This document shows, in pieces, positions 33,244 to 44,799 of a stretch of 64,000 nt of DNA (the first letter of the stretch is position 1; each line of letters opens with the position of its first letter). This DNA comes from Xanthostigma xanthostigma. Its lineage: Eukaryota > Arthropoda > Insecta > Raphidioptera > Raphidiidae. The translations under genes were made by a program, and so were the position numbers. The notes below the pieces were generated by a model. It was given only the letters and a program-made list of their open reading frames with translations, was not told where the DNA came from and did no database searches. The DNA is taken from contig OY754468.1 of NCBI GenBank assembly GCA_963575645.1, forward strand, positions 7,068,001 to 7,132,000, read 5' to 3'.

Positions 33244-33879
33244 ATTGAATATTGAAGCTGAATTTTCTAATCAACGAATTAAGCGAATTAAAGAAGTATT
33301 ACTAATCTCAACCAAGAAAATTTGTTTGCAATGCAAATGTACAATATTTTTGACATTTTACTTAGTGAAACAGACTGGCGTTATAGACAAATGAAAACTA
33401 TATTTGAAGATTTTTCTTTTCTTTTTGGCTCGTCATTAGAATCAATGAGCGTTGTTGAATTACAAAAGACGGCGGCAGATTTATCCAGAAAATATGATAA
33501 AGATTTGAATAGTCACGAATTAAGCTGTGAGATTGAAAGTTTTAAATTTCAGGTATGTGGGCTGGTGGAAAATTTGAAAGAAGCCACTCCTCTAAATTTA
33601 TTACAGACTATACATGATTTCGAATTAGTCGAATCGTACCAAAACATCGTTGTTGCTTTAAGAATATTTCTAACCCTACCAGTCACCACCGCTTCTTGCG
33701 AGAGAAATTTTAGTAAACTGAAGTTAATTAAAAACTATTTAAGATCGTCGCTCTCACAACAGCGTTTGTCGAACCTGTCTATTATATCAATTGAATCTAA
33801 CATAGTACAAGAAATAGATTTTAATAATATAATTGATGAGTTTGCGGAGAAAAAAGCAAGAAGAATGCAATTTAAATAA
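33244..33879 (+). pseudogene. hAT transposase C-terminus (dimerisation domain)
   Basis: The 185-codon frame from 33322 ends with the hAT C-terminal dimerisation motif at residues about 112-158: LRIFLTLPVTTASCERNFS, then LKLIKNYLRSSLSQ and LSIISIE. This is the ZMYM/ZBED-type wording. Upstream, EAEFSNQRIKRIK is readable in another frame from about 33248, so a frameshift separates them near 33320. The catalytic core and zinc finger are missing. The right terminus at 34124 belongs to the same element. The left end abuts repeat E at 33241, a deletion or rearrangement junction. Could be mistaken for a host ZBED gene, but size and flanks say transposon remnant. Confidence 0.85.
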
Positions 33880-34124
33880 ATTTTTAATTCGTTTTTCTTC
33901 ATAAATATAAAATAAAAAAAAATTTACAAAAAATATGGACATGACCAATTTAAAGATTCCTTATTTTGTATTTATTTATTAACTGATATACCTACTAAAC
34001 TTTAAAAATGTGAAAGAACAGGAACTATAACCATGGTAAGATTTTTCTCATTTTTTTTTTTTATTGAGGGGGGCCCAATTTGAAGGTCTTGCCCAGGGCC
34101 CACAAAATCCACGTTACGGCCCTG
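33880..34124 (+). mobile_element. hAT element 3' end with TIR
   Basis: Non-coding tail ending CCACGTTACGGCCCTG (TIR read inward: CAGGGCCGTAACGTGG). The opposite-facing copy at 57727 starts CAGGGCCGTACCGTGG. The flank GAAGTTACTAATCTT matches 49036, a paralogous copy of the surrounding repeat. Confidence 0.8.
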
Positions 34125-34200
34125 GAAGTTACTAATCTTCGAACAAATTTTTTCGTTAGAATAAAATTTACTTTCAATTCACCAAGCAAAATATCAGGCA

Positions 34201-35524
34201 GAAAAGTTAGTTAAAGAATAAATATACACTGCACTCTACTCCTTGCTGTTTTTGTTGAATATTTTGACGTTCACCTAAAACCAACCGATGGCGTTAGTGT
34301 AAACGTCTAAAAAGAAGGTTTCACAAAATAATAATGTTTTATCCTAGCCCAATTGCACACAAAACTTCCACTAACTTTAATGTTGTAGTTGTACAACTAT
34401 ATGCACTTCACAAAAGGTTAATAAACAACACATAAATAAATTCACAAGAGCATCTGTAGATACAATATTACACGTTTATAGGTTAGGTGTGATGAGCTAT
34501 GTGGAGGCCATTATTATTTTATCAGACGAATAAATATTTATACCCTGGAAGTAAGACAGAATAGATTTACACCTGCTGTTAACATAATTATAGTTGGTGA
34601 ATTGAATTATCGCTATTTATTCGGAGTAATAGTTACCTGAAGAACAAATGAACCGAGTAAATCACTTACGTTCGGTGAATATGGCCATTAATTTATTTAA
34701 TTGTTATTTACTAATAAAGTCGTTGTTGTTATTATTGGCCTTTGTTTAGTTTTATATTTTTTATTAACTCGTGTAACATGTTATTACTTATCTTATTATA
34801 TCATCAATCCAGTTCGAATTTACATAAAACCAATATGTGGATGTTGCCAAATGTTGTAATCTATACAGAATGTTCCTGCAGAAATAGTGCTGGGTGGTCG
34901 GTCACTAAACACCAGTCGACACATGTCTAGAAATTTCACTTCGGTGACAAAAATGGTGAAGAACTTTTCGGTTTGATATTTTAAAACCGTCGACTTTATT
35001 TTCGAAACATTCCGGAAACTGTCTTCATTGTAATTAACTCTATATAGCGATATTCAAGAGACTGTGCACTTTGTGGCTCTATTGAGATTTGTCGCTAAAC
35101 GGAGAGAAGAAATAATACATTAGTATTTTTTTACTATAATATAATATATTTACTCATAATATATAAAATTTACAACTGACCAACAAACATTCATACTATC
35201 ACAAATTACAGCTGAGCTAAACATATGAAAGATAATCCCAACAAACAAAACAACGAATTTCTTAGAATCTTCGCATGATGTCGACAACAAAGCAACAAAA
35301 TAACAAACAAAATATACTGTTTATTGCTTAATGATGACGTATTGTTGTCGCTATTTAGAGTGGATGTGTCGTTATTCAGAGTGTATCATTGTATGATCAA
35401 CAAGGTAAACCAACTAGAGTTAAGTAAGTTCGACGTTTTAAGGAGTTTGTCGTTATATAGAGTGACGTTAAATGGAGTTTACACTGTCTATTGAAATGCA
35501 AATTCTATACAGTACGGATTTTAA
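34201..35524. other. Gene-free; possible worn Tigger MITE
   Basis: 34990-35490 has CTCTATATAGCGAT near its left and CTCTATATAACGAC (reversed) near its right, with ACTGTC/ACTGTG ends: perhaps a worn pogo-type MITE. The remainder is empty. Confidence 0.35.
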
Positions 35525-36130
35525 CATTCCAACCCACAAGTGGGGAATGGTACTAGTTTAGGTCAAAAATCACTTTTCAAAAATTTTACAATATCTTTCC
35601 GTTTTGAGGTCCCCCGAATCCAAAAACATTTTTGTCTGTTCGACTGTGAACACGATACAAGTCAAACGGATGAGCGGATTGAAACCAAATTTTGGGAGGA
35701 TGTTTGGTATGTAAATATGAAGAGCCCTATTGTTTTTTGGGTAAATCGGCGCATGCGCAGAAGAGATATATTATGCTATAACGGTGTTTTTTTATATAAT
35801 AATAGTATACTTTTCATAACGGTTTATTATTCTATTTATTTTTTCAAGAAAGTTTCGTTAAACATTTTTTTTCTTAACTTTATAGTTTCGAAAATAAAAA
35901 AAAATCAGCCGCTCTTTTATTTTATGGATCTGTCAGAAATAAACTAGTTCAGCATTAATTTTTACATGACGTGGAACATATTATGTAGGTAACCATGGCA
36001 ACGAATAGTAAATATCATATTGAATACTAGCCATTACCCACGTCACCTCACACGATATCAGAAATTTTATTTTCTTTATTATAATCAAATGTCAACATTT
36101 TTGAAGTCAAAATGGTCCCGTCGCCCAATT
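35525..36130 (+). repeat. Dispersed repeat D, copy, plus minus-strand Helitron end
   Basis: The longest repeat D copy (AACCCACAAGTGGGGAATGG, GGATTGAAACCAAATTTTGG). At 36027-36030 CTAG is followed by CCATTACCCACGTCACC, a Helitron 3' end in minus orientation. The same joint is seen near 10757 and at 63931-63951. Confidence 0.7.
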
Positions 36131-36490
36131 GATTGTTTTTTTTAAATTTTTATTGCACTGTAATTTAGGTAATAGTTTAAAGTTTTTTAAAGAAGTAAAT
36201 TCAATTATAATATACCCCAAGTCAAGGTTAATTGGTACTCTACTATTTAATACGTTTTAGGAGTGGCTTATTGCCAACGTAATTTTTAGTCGTGTTTCGC
36301 TGTATTCACTCGTTAATTACTTTAATTTTACTCAGGAGTGGTTTTCTAGCACAAACAGGAAACTTATAAAACCGTATCTAATGTCGACCCGTTTCTTGTT
36401 ACTATGCTGCAAATTTTAATTACAAAATCTCAACACTAACGACGGCCAGTCAGACAAAACTGGTTGCGTTATTTTTGATTATATTTTCGC

Positions 36491-36545
36491 AAATCGCACC
36501 TTTAGAATTACGATGACGCAAAGGAATGCAACATTGAGTTGAGTA
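36491..36545 (+). repeat. Repeat A fragment without the mini-MITE
   Basis: AAATCGCACCTTTAGAATTA aligns to 1564-1577 joined to 1656, with a single TTA (36502-36504). Confidence 0.75.
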
Positions 36546-36552
36546 TGTCAAA

Positions 36553-36765
36553 TCTATACTAATATATAAAGCTGAAGAGTTTGTTTGAACTCGCTAATCT
36601 CAGGAACTACTGGTTCAAATTGAAAAAAAAGATTTTTTTGTTGGATAGCCCATTTATCGAGGAAGGCTATAGGCTATATAAAATCAGGCTACGACCTTTA
36701 GGAGCGGAGCATTAATGAAAAATGTTGCAAAATGTATCTCAAAAATAAGCTTCTATTCAGGTGAA
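36553..36765 (+). mobile_element. Helitron fragment (third family)
   Basis: Starts TCTATACTAATATATAAAGC, followed by TCTCAGGAACTACTGGTTCA, wording typical of insect Helitrons. The 3' end is not recognisable. Confidence 0.55.
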
Positions 36766-37010
36766 ATGCACTAACTAAATATATTTTTATTTTTTTTTTT
36801 ATTTTCTACATTGCTTTCTTCTAAGACTTACATTTAAATTTATTTTAATTTTATTTAATTAATTAAAAAAGTATAAATACTGCTTTTTAGTTTTTATCGA
36901 CATAAACTTTTGAACAGTAACTCCGATTATCATGAAATTTAGACACAACATTAATCTCGGTACACTAAGGTGAATGTGTGTACTCATGTTCCTCCCTTCC
37001 CCATTCGTTT

Positions 37011-37130
37011 TTTTGACGTGATAACGTCTTATAAATTGATGAATCACCAATATTATAAATTGATAAAACACCGGCTGCATATACGAAAAAGTGTAACGCA
37101 TAACGTTCCGCCTGACCCTGTGCGTGCTTT
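37011..37130 (+). repeat. Dispersed repeat C, copy 3
   Basis: Two minisatellite units between the same flanks as 5384-5520. Confidence 0.8.
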
Positions 37131-37559
37131 TTGCTAATTTCTCGCTCAATTTAAATCAGATCGGTTTGAAACCAGTCTTAAACGAAAGAGGAGAACATTT
37201 TACATAGATTTCGTATAACAGAATTTGCCTAAACAGTTTTTTTATACAAATTTATATAGAAAAATATTTTATACAATATTATATAGAAAAATAGCTGTAT
37301 AAATGCAATGTTGTCTAATGCATGGCGCGACGCGGTCGGTTGTCTTTGTTTGCCGTACATGGAAATTAGAAGCAAACGTATGTCTTGTCTTAACATGAAA
37401 ACGGCTGCATTTCTAATGTTTAATTCAATTTTTTGACATTAGTATATTGTGAAATGCAACGCCTTCTAAGTTAAGTATTGGAATAACTAATTATTATTAG
37501 AACATAATACTTTGTAAGTTGCAAACGTCACTTTTGACATTTCTTATCATTCCGACACC

Positions 37560-38100
37560 AAGGATAAGCGGATTGAAACCAAATTTTGGGAGGTTTAGGT
37601 TATGTATTACGGAATACGTTATCACGTAAAACTATCGTCGGTAAACCGACTTTACAGACAACCAATTTTTTTACACCCCCGTGAAACCGGACGGGACCGC
37701 TATACCTTATAAACTGACAAACTATCGAAAGTAACATTGACTCTCATGATAATAACAGCTAATGTTGCTAGATGGTAGTAGTGTCGATGTGAAATTGAGC
37801 AGGTCGTGGAGACAACAAAGCCTGATTGGCCAGTTGCTCGCGGGGAGTAGGACGAGTTAGTTGCTCCACAGTGCTACAACGACGCAACGGTATTTATAAA
37901 CCAATTTTTTTAAATTAAATTTAGTAAAAACATCGACTTATTTGCTAGTTGTGTCAATATTTTTATAAAATTTAGAAAGAACATTGACTTAATTGTTAGT
38001 TGTGTCATAATATATATTACAAGTTTACTTCAAACATTTGTAGAAACACTGACGTTTATTACACTTAAATTCATTTTAATAGAACATTGACCTAACTCTA
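37560..38100. repeat. Helitron tail scrap and 51-bp minisatellite
   Basis: 37620-37700 ends CGTGAAACCGGACGGGACCG, a mutated Helitron 3' end. 37915-38030 holds two 51-bp units (ACATYGACTTA at 37930 and 37981) like 2112-2200. Other parts are empty. Confidence 0.55.
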
Positions 38101-38717
38101 GGCACTCTGCATTTTGAAAATACTAAATTAATGTATTTAATGTGTATAAAAGTAAATATATCTAAAATTTTTAAAAAGCACACATTATTATTATAATTAA
38201 TTATATTATCATAATCAATGGTAAATCTAAAGGAGACAGTGTTTTAATACCACGAATACCAATTATACCAACGGATTTGCCTCAATTAAAAAAAAATACA
38301 ATTTCTATTAAAAACTGCTTTCGGAATAACTATAAACAAACTCTAGGGGCAAACACCTAAGGTAGCTGCATTAATTAAAAAAAACACATGTTTTTCGTAC
38401 GGCCAGATATATGTGGTTTGCTCACGTGTATCGAATCCACAAAATCTTTTTGTTTTTGCAAAAGATGGTAGTACAATAAACTATGTTTATGGAGCCGTTT
38501 TAGAATCTTGCTTGAATTTATGATTTTTTAAATCAATTATATCAATTGTACACACTGATTCCATGCGAAAAAACTCGCAGGTAAAAGCTAGTATCTTTTA
38601 TAAATCAGCACTTAAGACCTCCCAGAGCGGCATTGCAAACCATTGATAATTACCATTTAAACGCCGGTGATTATTATGTACACAGTATGTACCGAACATT
38701 CATATTATATAATATAT

Positions 38718-39244
38718 ACCGGGTGAGTTTTTTAACCTGACACATCCATATATCTCGAGAAGTAAGCACTCTGGGAAAAAATATCTCGCATGAAAGTCAA
38801 ATCATTCCATGGGGGACTTTAGTGCAAAAATTACCCCACCCCTTTTGAGGGGAGAGGGGAACTTGGAAATGTTAGAGACCCCTATTTTTTATCGCGGATT
38901 TGGACTCTCCGGCTAAAAATACTAAAGTTTTATCCCAAACACTTAACAAGAAATTGTAAAATTGACTCAGCAGAATATGTTATCGTTTTGACGAATTTTA
39001 CAATTTCTTGTAAAGTATTTGGATAAAACCTTTGTATTTTTAGTCGGGGAGTTCGAATTCGCGGTAACAAATAGGAGTCTTCATTTAACATTTCAAAATT
39101 CCCCCGTCTTCTCAAGGGGTGGGGTAATTTTTGCACCAAAGGCTTTGCCCCATGAAATGATTTGACTTTGATCCGAGATATTTTCCCCCAGAGTGCTTAC
39201 TTCTCGAGATATTTCGATGTGCCAAGTTAAAAAACTCACCCGGT
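38718..39244. mobile_element. 527-bp foldback element
   Basis: Ends ACCGGGTGAGTTTTTTAAC and its complement. The arms, about 240 bp each, share AAGTAAGCACTCTGGG and AATTACCCCACCCCTT with complements on the right. The centre is near 38981. Flanked by TATATA-rich DNA that could hide a short duplication. Confidence 0.85.
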
Positions 39245-39726
39245 ATATATATTATATATATAATCATTACCTTATAATTATAATTAATTATCAGAATCGT
39301 AAAATAAACATACCGAAGAATCTCTCTTCCAACATCATTTACATGTTCGGAATATTCATTATTTGCATTGAATAATTCGTTACCTTATTACTTTGCACTG
39401 AACACCTGGTGGTGTTGACCGAACACAATTCGTGTGTGAATTAAAAGATTTAATCACGTGATTACTATAAATTAATTTTCATTTTTATTAACACCTCGCA
39501 AGGTACTCAAATCTTGTATAATTTGTTTAAATGACTTCCCGACCACTAGAATAAAAACAGTTGCGCTATATGTATTGCAGTTTGACAATTAGCTCTCGCA
39601 TGAAGTGGACTCAGCGAGTGCTATACAGGTACTCATCTACTTACAAACGCTTCGAACTTACGAACTGTTGGATCAGTAGTAGTCAGATCAATGAAATTCA
39701 TCCACAACCCTTCCACTTATGTAGAA
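39245..39726. other. No recognisable feature
   Basis: 39561-39720 is open (61 codons) just upstream of the Tigger remnant and may be its eroded middle, but no motif is readable. Confidence 0.35.
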
Positions 39727-39989
39727 GATGTTCACCAGATACTTAGAAAGCGATGCGGAGGAACTTAGCACCGAGGAATGGATGAGCCTTATCGAAACTG
39801 ATGAGTCCGATGCAAAACAAGAAGATGCCACCTCCAAGACTTTTACCTTGTCTAAACTAAACGAGGGTTTTGAGTTAATGGGAACAGATGCTTGCTGGTT
39901 TCGAGACCCAAGATCCTAATAAAGAGCGGTTCATGAAGGTCACTACAGGTGTGAGAGATCCATTGACTTGCTACTAACTGATCCAGACA
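39727..39989 (+). pseudogene. Tigger-like transposase C-terminal remnant
   Basis: LESDAEELSTEEWMSLIETD then KTFTLSKLNEGFELM matches the acidic tail of Tigger/pogo transposases (EELT.EEL..L..., F....L..GF.L...). A one-base frame change near 39885 leads to ETQDPNKERFMKVTTGV then DPLTCY and a stop, the usual end of that family (DPN.ERF.KV...V..AL.CY). Catalytic and DNA-binding parts are absent. Unlike the remnant at 29966 it holds the other end of the protein. Confidence 0.6.
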
Positions 39990-40179
39990 GAAAAGTTAAA
40001 GTTTATTATGAAATAATCCATATAAAAATGCCCAGATCATATGCGGGTTAAATTGCCGGACATGTCAATCTTATTTTTATGACGCGCAGTTTTTTTATAG
40101 TCGTCTTTTTTACCCGCACCCTTTTCCGGACTGACATCATTACCGTTGCTAAATGGCACCCCCCTCCATTTATATAGTA

Positions 40180-40460
40180 CTAGCCGACCCAGCGAACTTC
40201 GTACCGCCTAACAGTCAAAGAATGTCGTGTTAACTTTTAGCTAAACTTATTATTAACGTAATTTGTTTTTTTTTCTCAAATCGAAATAACAATTTGTAAC
40301 AATGTGCCAACAAATAGAAAAATTCCAAACAATGAAAAAAATAATGTTAATGTATTTCAGTTACATTTTGATGATACCAGAATTTTTTGAGCGATGACTC
40401 GCATACACGTGACAAAAATGGTGTGTGATTTAACTGTGCGTGATTATATTATATTATAGG
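40180..40460 (-). mobile_element. Helitron 3' portion (fourth family)
   Basis: CTAGCCGACCCAGCGAACTT on plus is the reverse complement of a typical Helitron 3' end (…GGGTCGGCTAG), followed outward by T-rich DNA. Left boundary 40180; inner limit uncertain. 40461-41005 holds nothing clear. Confidence 0.6.
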
Positions 40461-41005
40461 TAATATATATAATAGTCAACAAGTAGACTGAAGCCAATAG
40501 TGGTAGGGCATTAAAGTAAAATTCCTATTGAATTAATTTGGCGGATATTTGTAATAGTGAACAGAGGTTATGACTTGGATATTTGCTGTTCTGCTTTGAA
40601 TATAATTTAATTTATTGTATGTATTTACCACACACTTATTTTGGCTTTGTTGCTTGATCAGAGTGTCCACATTCTGGAAATTCTGGGAGATTCCCCGACT
40701 TTCTAGAATGCGGGCACTTTAAGAATGACCACTAAAACTAGGGAATTTACTAAAAAATATGGATTTTTCTCAGTTTTTCCAAATTACTCCTGGGTAGTTA
40801 GATCCTTGGCTTCACGCAAGTCTCTCAAAGAACCACGGTTAATTTTTTAGCTCCGTAGCCAAATGGCAAAAAACGAAACCTTCATAACTTTGTCATGTCC
40901 GTTCGTTCGGCCGTTCAGATGGCACAGCCTTATAACGCCGCCATATTTCCATCGATTCGGATGAAATTTTACACGCAGGTGTCTTATGTGAATCGTCACA
41001 CAATT

Positions 41006-41265
41006 CAAATCTTCTTGGTTTCCAGGCTTGTATGCCGTGGTCCATTGGTATTATTACCTGACGTTTCGTATACAACTGCGGTAGACATTATCAAAGGCGA
41101 TGTGGTAGCGGGAGAAGTTTCCTTCTAGGCTGCTCACAGGTAAGTGTGAGCTACTTAGAAGAAAACTTCGCCCGCTACCATATCGCCTTTGATAATGTCT
41201 ACCGCAGTTGTAGACGAAACGTCAGGTAGACCACGGCATACAAGCCCGGAAACCAAGAAGATTTG
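41006..41265. repeat. 260-bp inverted repeat with hammerhead-like core
   Basis: CAAATCTTCTTGGTTTCCAG pairs with the complement at the right end. The arms carry GACGTTTCGTATACAACTGC and GCGATGTGGTAGCGGGAGAA with complements. The left arm has about 12 extra bases. On plus 41189-41221, TTGATAAT, stem GTCTAC/GTAGAC and GAAACG follow hammerhead order, but the first core box is altered. Confidence 0.8.
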
Positions 41266-41871
41266 GATCAACACCGGCCGTGAAAGCCTACACACAATTG
41301 TCTAACAAATTACGAAAAATGTAATTTAGGGGTAGCTTTCCATACATTGAACTGAGGGATGAAAATTTGTACTTGTAGACGATTCAATATTTCAGGCGTG
41401 CAATGAACACATGTAATAACTGCAACAGTATTTGTCTGTATATAATTTCGATTCGACACACTTGAATGCAATGTGTAACTCTTCTGTTATGCTCGCAGCT
41501 ATTTGAGCATTTCTACTCACAATTATTAAATTATTGGTCATGGTAATTATAGTAGGTACTACTGCATTATTTTGCATACATAATAATGTGAAAAGTGAAT
41601 CCAAAGTTGCATCAACAATAATTCAAATGAGAACTAAATAATGTTGTTATATCACCCAGACGATTGTCAAAATGCATTAAATTTGATCGACAACAAGGGC
41701 GTAACTACGGGTGGTGGCAGGATCATAGAGACATAAGTAACTAGAGTACGCTAGTTCATATGTTTGCCATAAGTGAAAGTGTCCTCAGTTGAGAGAGAGA
41801 ACGCAGCAGAAATTCCAGAAAACCAGATATTTATTTACTCAAATCAGTAATAATTATACTCAAATTTTTGA

Positions 41872-42775
41872 TTAACGTCTGGTTAGAACTCTTCAATAAA
41901 TAAAATTATCGACCAATTTTTCAGACAAATATTATATTAACAAAAAATATAGAAATTAATACATTAAAGTTTCGGCCGGGATATTAATTAATTTTTATAT
42001 TTTTGATCAGTTCTGAAGAAGATTCAAATCCGGACCGAAACGTTAATGTATTAAATAAATAAAATTATCGACCAATTTTTTAGACAATACCTATATTAAC
42101 AAAAAAATATTTTTTTGTTAATATATTGTCTGAAAAATTGGTCGATAATTTTATTTATTCAACACGCGTGAGTAATATGTAATTTCGGGGCCCTGCTAAA
42201 TTCGGGAGAAATAATAAATTTCTTCATGTTGACGCGTAGAGTGCTAATAATGAGCCGTACGGTGAGATAATGAATTTTCTGGACCAATAGGAACGCAGTA
42301 GCAAGCCCAAGGCGTTAAAAAAAAACTGCACAGCTTCTGGACCAATAGGAACGTGGTAGGCGGTATTGTATATATGAAAACAGCATCGCAATTCAGTGAA
42401 AGTCAGGGCCTTCTTGTGTGTATCAAGGACGGTGGGTACGTCAATCAATGAAGTGATTTATTATTTTTCCCTCTTTTATCAGGGCCCCGATTACATATTA
42501 CTCGTGGTAGTTGAATAAAATATTATGTGCGACCATTGATCGAAGGAGAATATTCCACTCGCGTGCGTGTTACCGCACTCGCTACGCCTTTGCGGCAAAT
42601 TTCACACTCATGGAATCTTCTCCTTCTCTCACTAGTCGCACAATATACTATTATTGAAGAGTTCTAATCAGACGTTAATCCAAGATTTGGTTAATGTATT
42701 ATATTATATATAATGTATTATATTTTTTGTTAATATATTTGTCTGAAAAATTGGTCGATAATTTTATTTATTGAA
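41872..42775. repeat. Mosaic inverted repeat (family G)
   Basis: TTAACGTCTGGTTAGAACTC (41872) pairs with its complement at 42656-42676. AAATTATCGACCAATTTTT occurs four times: plus at about 41903 and 42062, minus at about 42134 and 42744. The centre is interrupted by the TIR element at 42166-42506. Confidence 0.7.
42166..42506. mobile_element. TIR element, 341 bp, with GGGGCCCTG ends
   Basis: GTGAGTAATATGTAATTTCG with GGGGCCCTG at the left pairs with CAGGGCCCCGATTACATATT at the right; a second block near AATAATAAAT pairs further in. Inside, TTCTGGACCAATAGGAACG occurs twice, 54 bp apart. The class is unknown. Confidence 0.7.
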
Positions 42776-43611
42776 TAATTATACTCATTATACTCAACAA
42801 AATCAACACTGTATCTCCTTAACTGGGTACAAAAATTTCGATAATTAAAGGTTTCGTAATTCGTTTATTATTACAGTTATTTGAAAAATCCTTATTTGAC
42901 ACATTGTTATAACTTATAAGAGCATGAAAAATTGAGGACGGTAGGCGGTGCTGCCGTCACGCACCCAACGAATAGATGAGGAGAAAGATCTGTTATTAAA
43001 TTTTCCGTCTCTTGGCAGTTCAAAAGTTCACCTGTAGTCGATGACTCAGAAAGTCGGTAGGTATTATAAATAGCCAACTTTTTCTAAATAAGAAAATCGA
43101 TCCAGTAAGTTCTATAACCTTTCATAAGCTTCGGGACAATAAATTAATGAAGATTATGTTCTCCGACTGGCTGTCATTTCCAGTTTAAGTTATTATATGT
43201 ACAATAGAAAAGCTCCCTATTTTTAAAACGTTTCTTGACTATTGTTACATAAAATATGCACCTCAAACATGCATTTGTGCTTGTCTGGTAAACCAAAATT
43301 ATTTAAATAAAAAGTATGTTCAAAAACTGAAACCAGACTACTAAACAATTACGCTCTAAAAAGTATGAAAAATAATTAAACTTTGAGGTTGGCACCAATT
43401 TAATAAAAATAGATAGAATGTTTTAGGAATTAAATTCATAACCGCAATTATTAATTATTTTTATAGTTTTTGTGGCTTTTTTTAAGGTGGTTCAAAGTTT
43501 TTTTAAATTTTTTTACGCACGCATAAAGATATTGTTAAGTCATAATTGCAGACAAAAACTCTAATATATTAAATCTGTAATCGTCTGAATAATGTTGGCC
43601 CGAAATTGGCC
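42776..43611. other. No recognisable feature
   Basis: AT-rich; no repeat partner or coding frame noticed. Confidence 0.5.
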
Positions 43612-44052
43612 AATAAATGCAAAAAATTGTGTAGTCTGGATTAATATTTATATAATAGGGTTGACCCCCAGGTATAACATACCAAAAGTCCCCAGCCAGG
43701 GGCCGCTTGCTTTAGGCGGGGTGTGGGGGGATATGTCCCATATTTTAGTTTTTCCTAAATATTTCAAAAACTAAGCGTCGTAGGAAAATAAAACCTTAAA
43801 ACGTAATGAAGCTTATTAAATTTCTTACAAAATGATATATTAATTGTATATTTATGACAAATACAAAAGGAAATGCAAGGGATATAAATGTGATACAAAC
43901 TGAAAACAAAGTATTGTTGCCTTAGAAAATTAATGTTTATTATTCCGTTGAGCTATAATTATAGATGAAGATTCTTCCTTACATTCAATTCAATATACAA
44001 TTAGTTATCTTTTGGTCCATGTTAAAATTAAGGATGTTACGGAGGTGGTTTT

Positions 44053-44130
44053 ATCGGAACCGAAGTCGGAGTCGGAGTTTTTAAATTTGGTTTTTCGGAG
44101 TCGGAACCGGAATCGGAGTCGGAGATGGTG
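44053..44130 (+). repeat. Degenerate (GGAGTC)n simple repeat
   Basis: CGGAGTCGGAGT-type hexamers, in two clusters separated by a short T-rich spacer. Confidence 0.85.
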
Positions 44131-44356
44131 GCAGATGAAAGATGTGTTAAGGGCAGGCAATAAAATAATATAGTACAAACACTACAAACATTAAGCAGTC
44201 AGCCTCTTTAATTTCAAAGAAAAAATAATAAATATATGTGTCACAAATAAAAATAATCACATTTTTATAACAGTTAGCAAATTAAATCAAATTAATAAAC
44301 TCCAGAAGTAGCAAATTATATTTAATAAACAACCACCAGACAAAAATATATTTTTC

Positions 44357-44560
44357 ATGAAGCCTGGCAAGGACAAGATGGTGACCAAAATTTATTCAAC
44401 CTCCAAACTGAGAAATCTGCCATTCGTGGGCACCATCCTTCTACTCCATGCTTTCAGTGGGTGCGATACCAATTATACGGCATTTTGGCATTTTGTAGAA
44501 AATTTAATCAGCTTTATTTTTTATAAAAGGTTCTCTTTTCTAAAACGCATGGTTTTTTAG
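44357..44560 (+). pseudogene. Fragment of a transposon-associated protein with HAFSGCDT motif
   Basis: Sixty-seven codons: KIYSTSKLRNLPFVGTIL, then LLHAFSGCDTNYTAFWHF, then a hydrophobic end. The LLHAF(S/T)GCDT.S.F core is one I associate with uncharacterised, multi-copy arthropod and cnidarian proteins. Its position inside the TIRs of 43612-44712 suggests it is that element's own gene, internally deleted. Function unknown; I make no claim about catalysis. Confidence 0.45.
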
Positions 44561-44799
44561 AGAATCACGAAGAACCAAAAAATGGGACCTATTTGCTCCC
44601 CTCCTGCCCAAAGCAAGTGCCCCCTCGCTGGGGACTTTTAATATGTTGTACCTGGGTATCACCCCTATCAGTGGAAATAATAACCCAGACTACACAATTT
44701 ATTGTTTTTATTTTTCCTTCGTTGACTGGATTAATAAGCCATCTTACTTTCTGATATACCTCGTATGTATAGGTGATTTTTTAGTCGATTCATTTAAAT

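Larger units (their letters stand above)
43612..44712. mobile_element. 1.1-kb DNA transposon with about 130-bp TIRs
   Basis: Left 43612-43745 and right 44575-44712 are complementary: AATTGTGTAGTCTGG, CCAGGTATAACATACC/CCAGGTACAACATATT, AAAAGTCCCCAGC, GCTTGCTTTAGGCGGG/ACTTGCTTTGGGCAGG. Outer limits and any duplication are unclear. It contains the frame at 44357 and a (GGAGTC)-rich block at 44053-44130. Too short to be autonomous. Confidence 0.75.

Noticed and set aside
35540..35947. 135-codon plus-strand frame, with a similar peptide at 25380
   Set aside because: Both are translations of repeat D. The shared wording follows from the DNA repeat, and other copies are not open.
39561..39746. 61-codon frame before the Tigger tail as a host exon
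   Set aside because: No splice sites fit and no similarity is seen; more likely eroded transposon.
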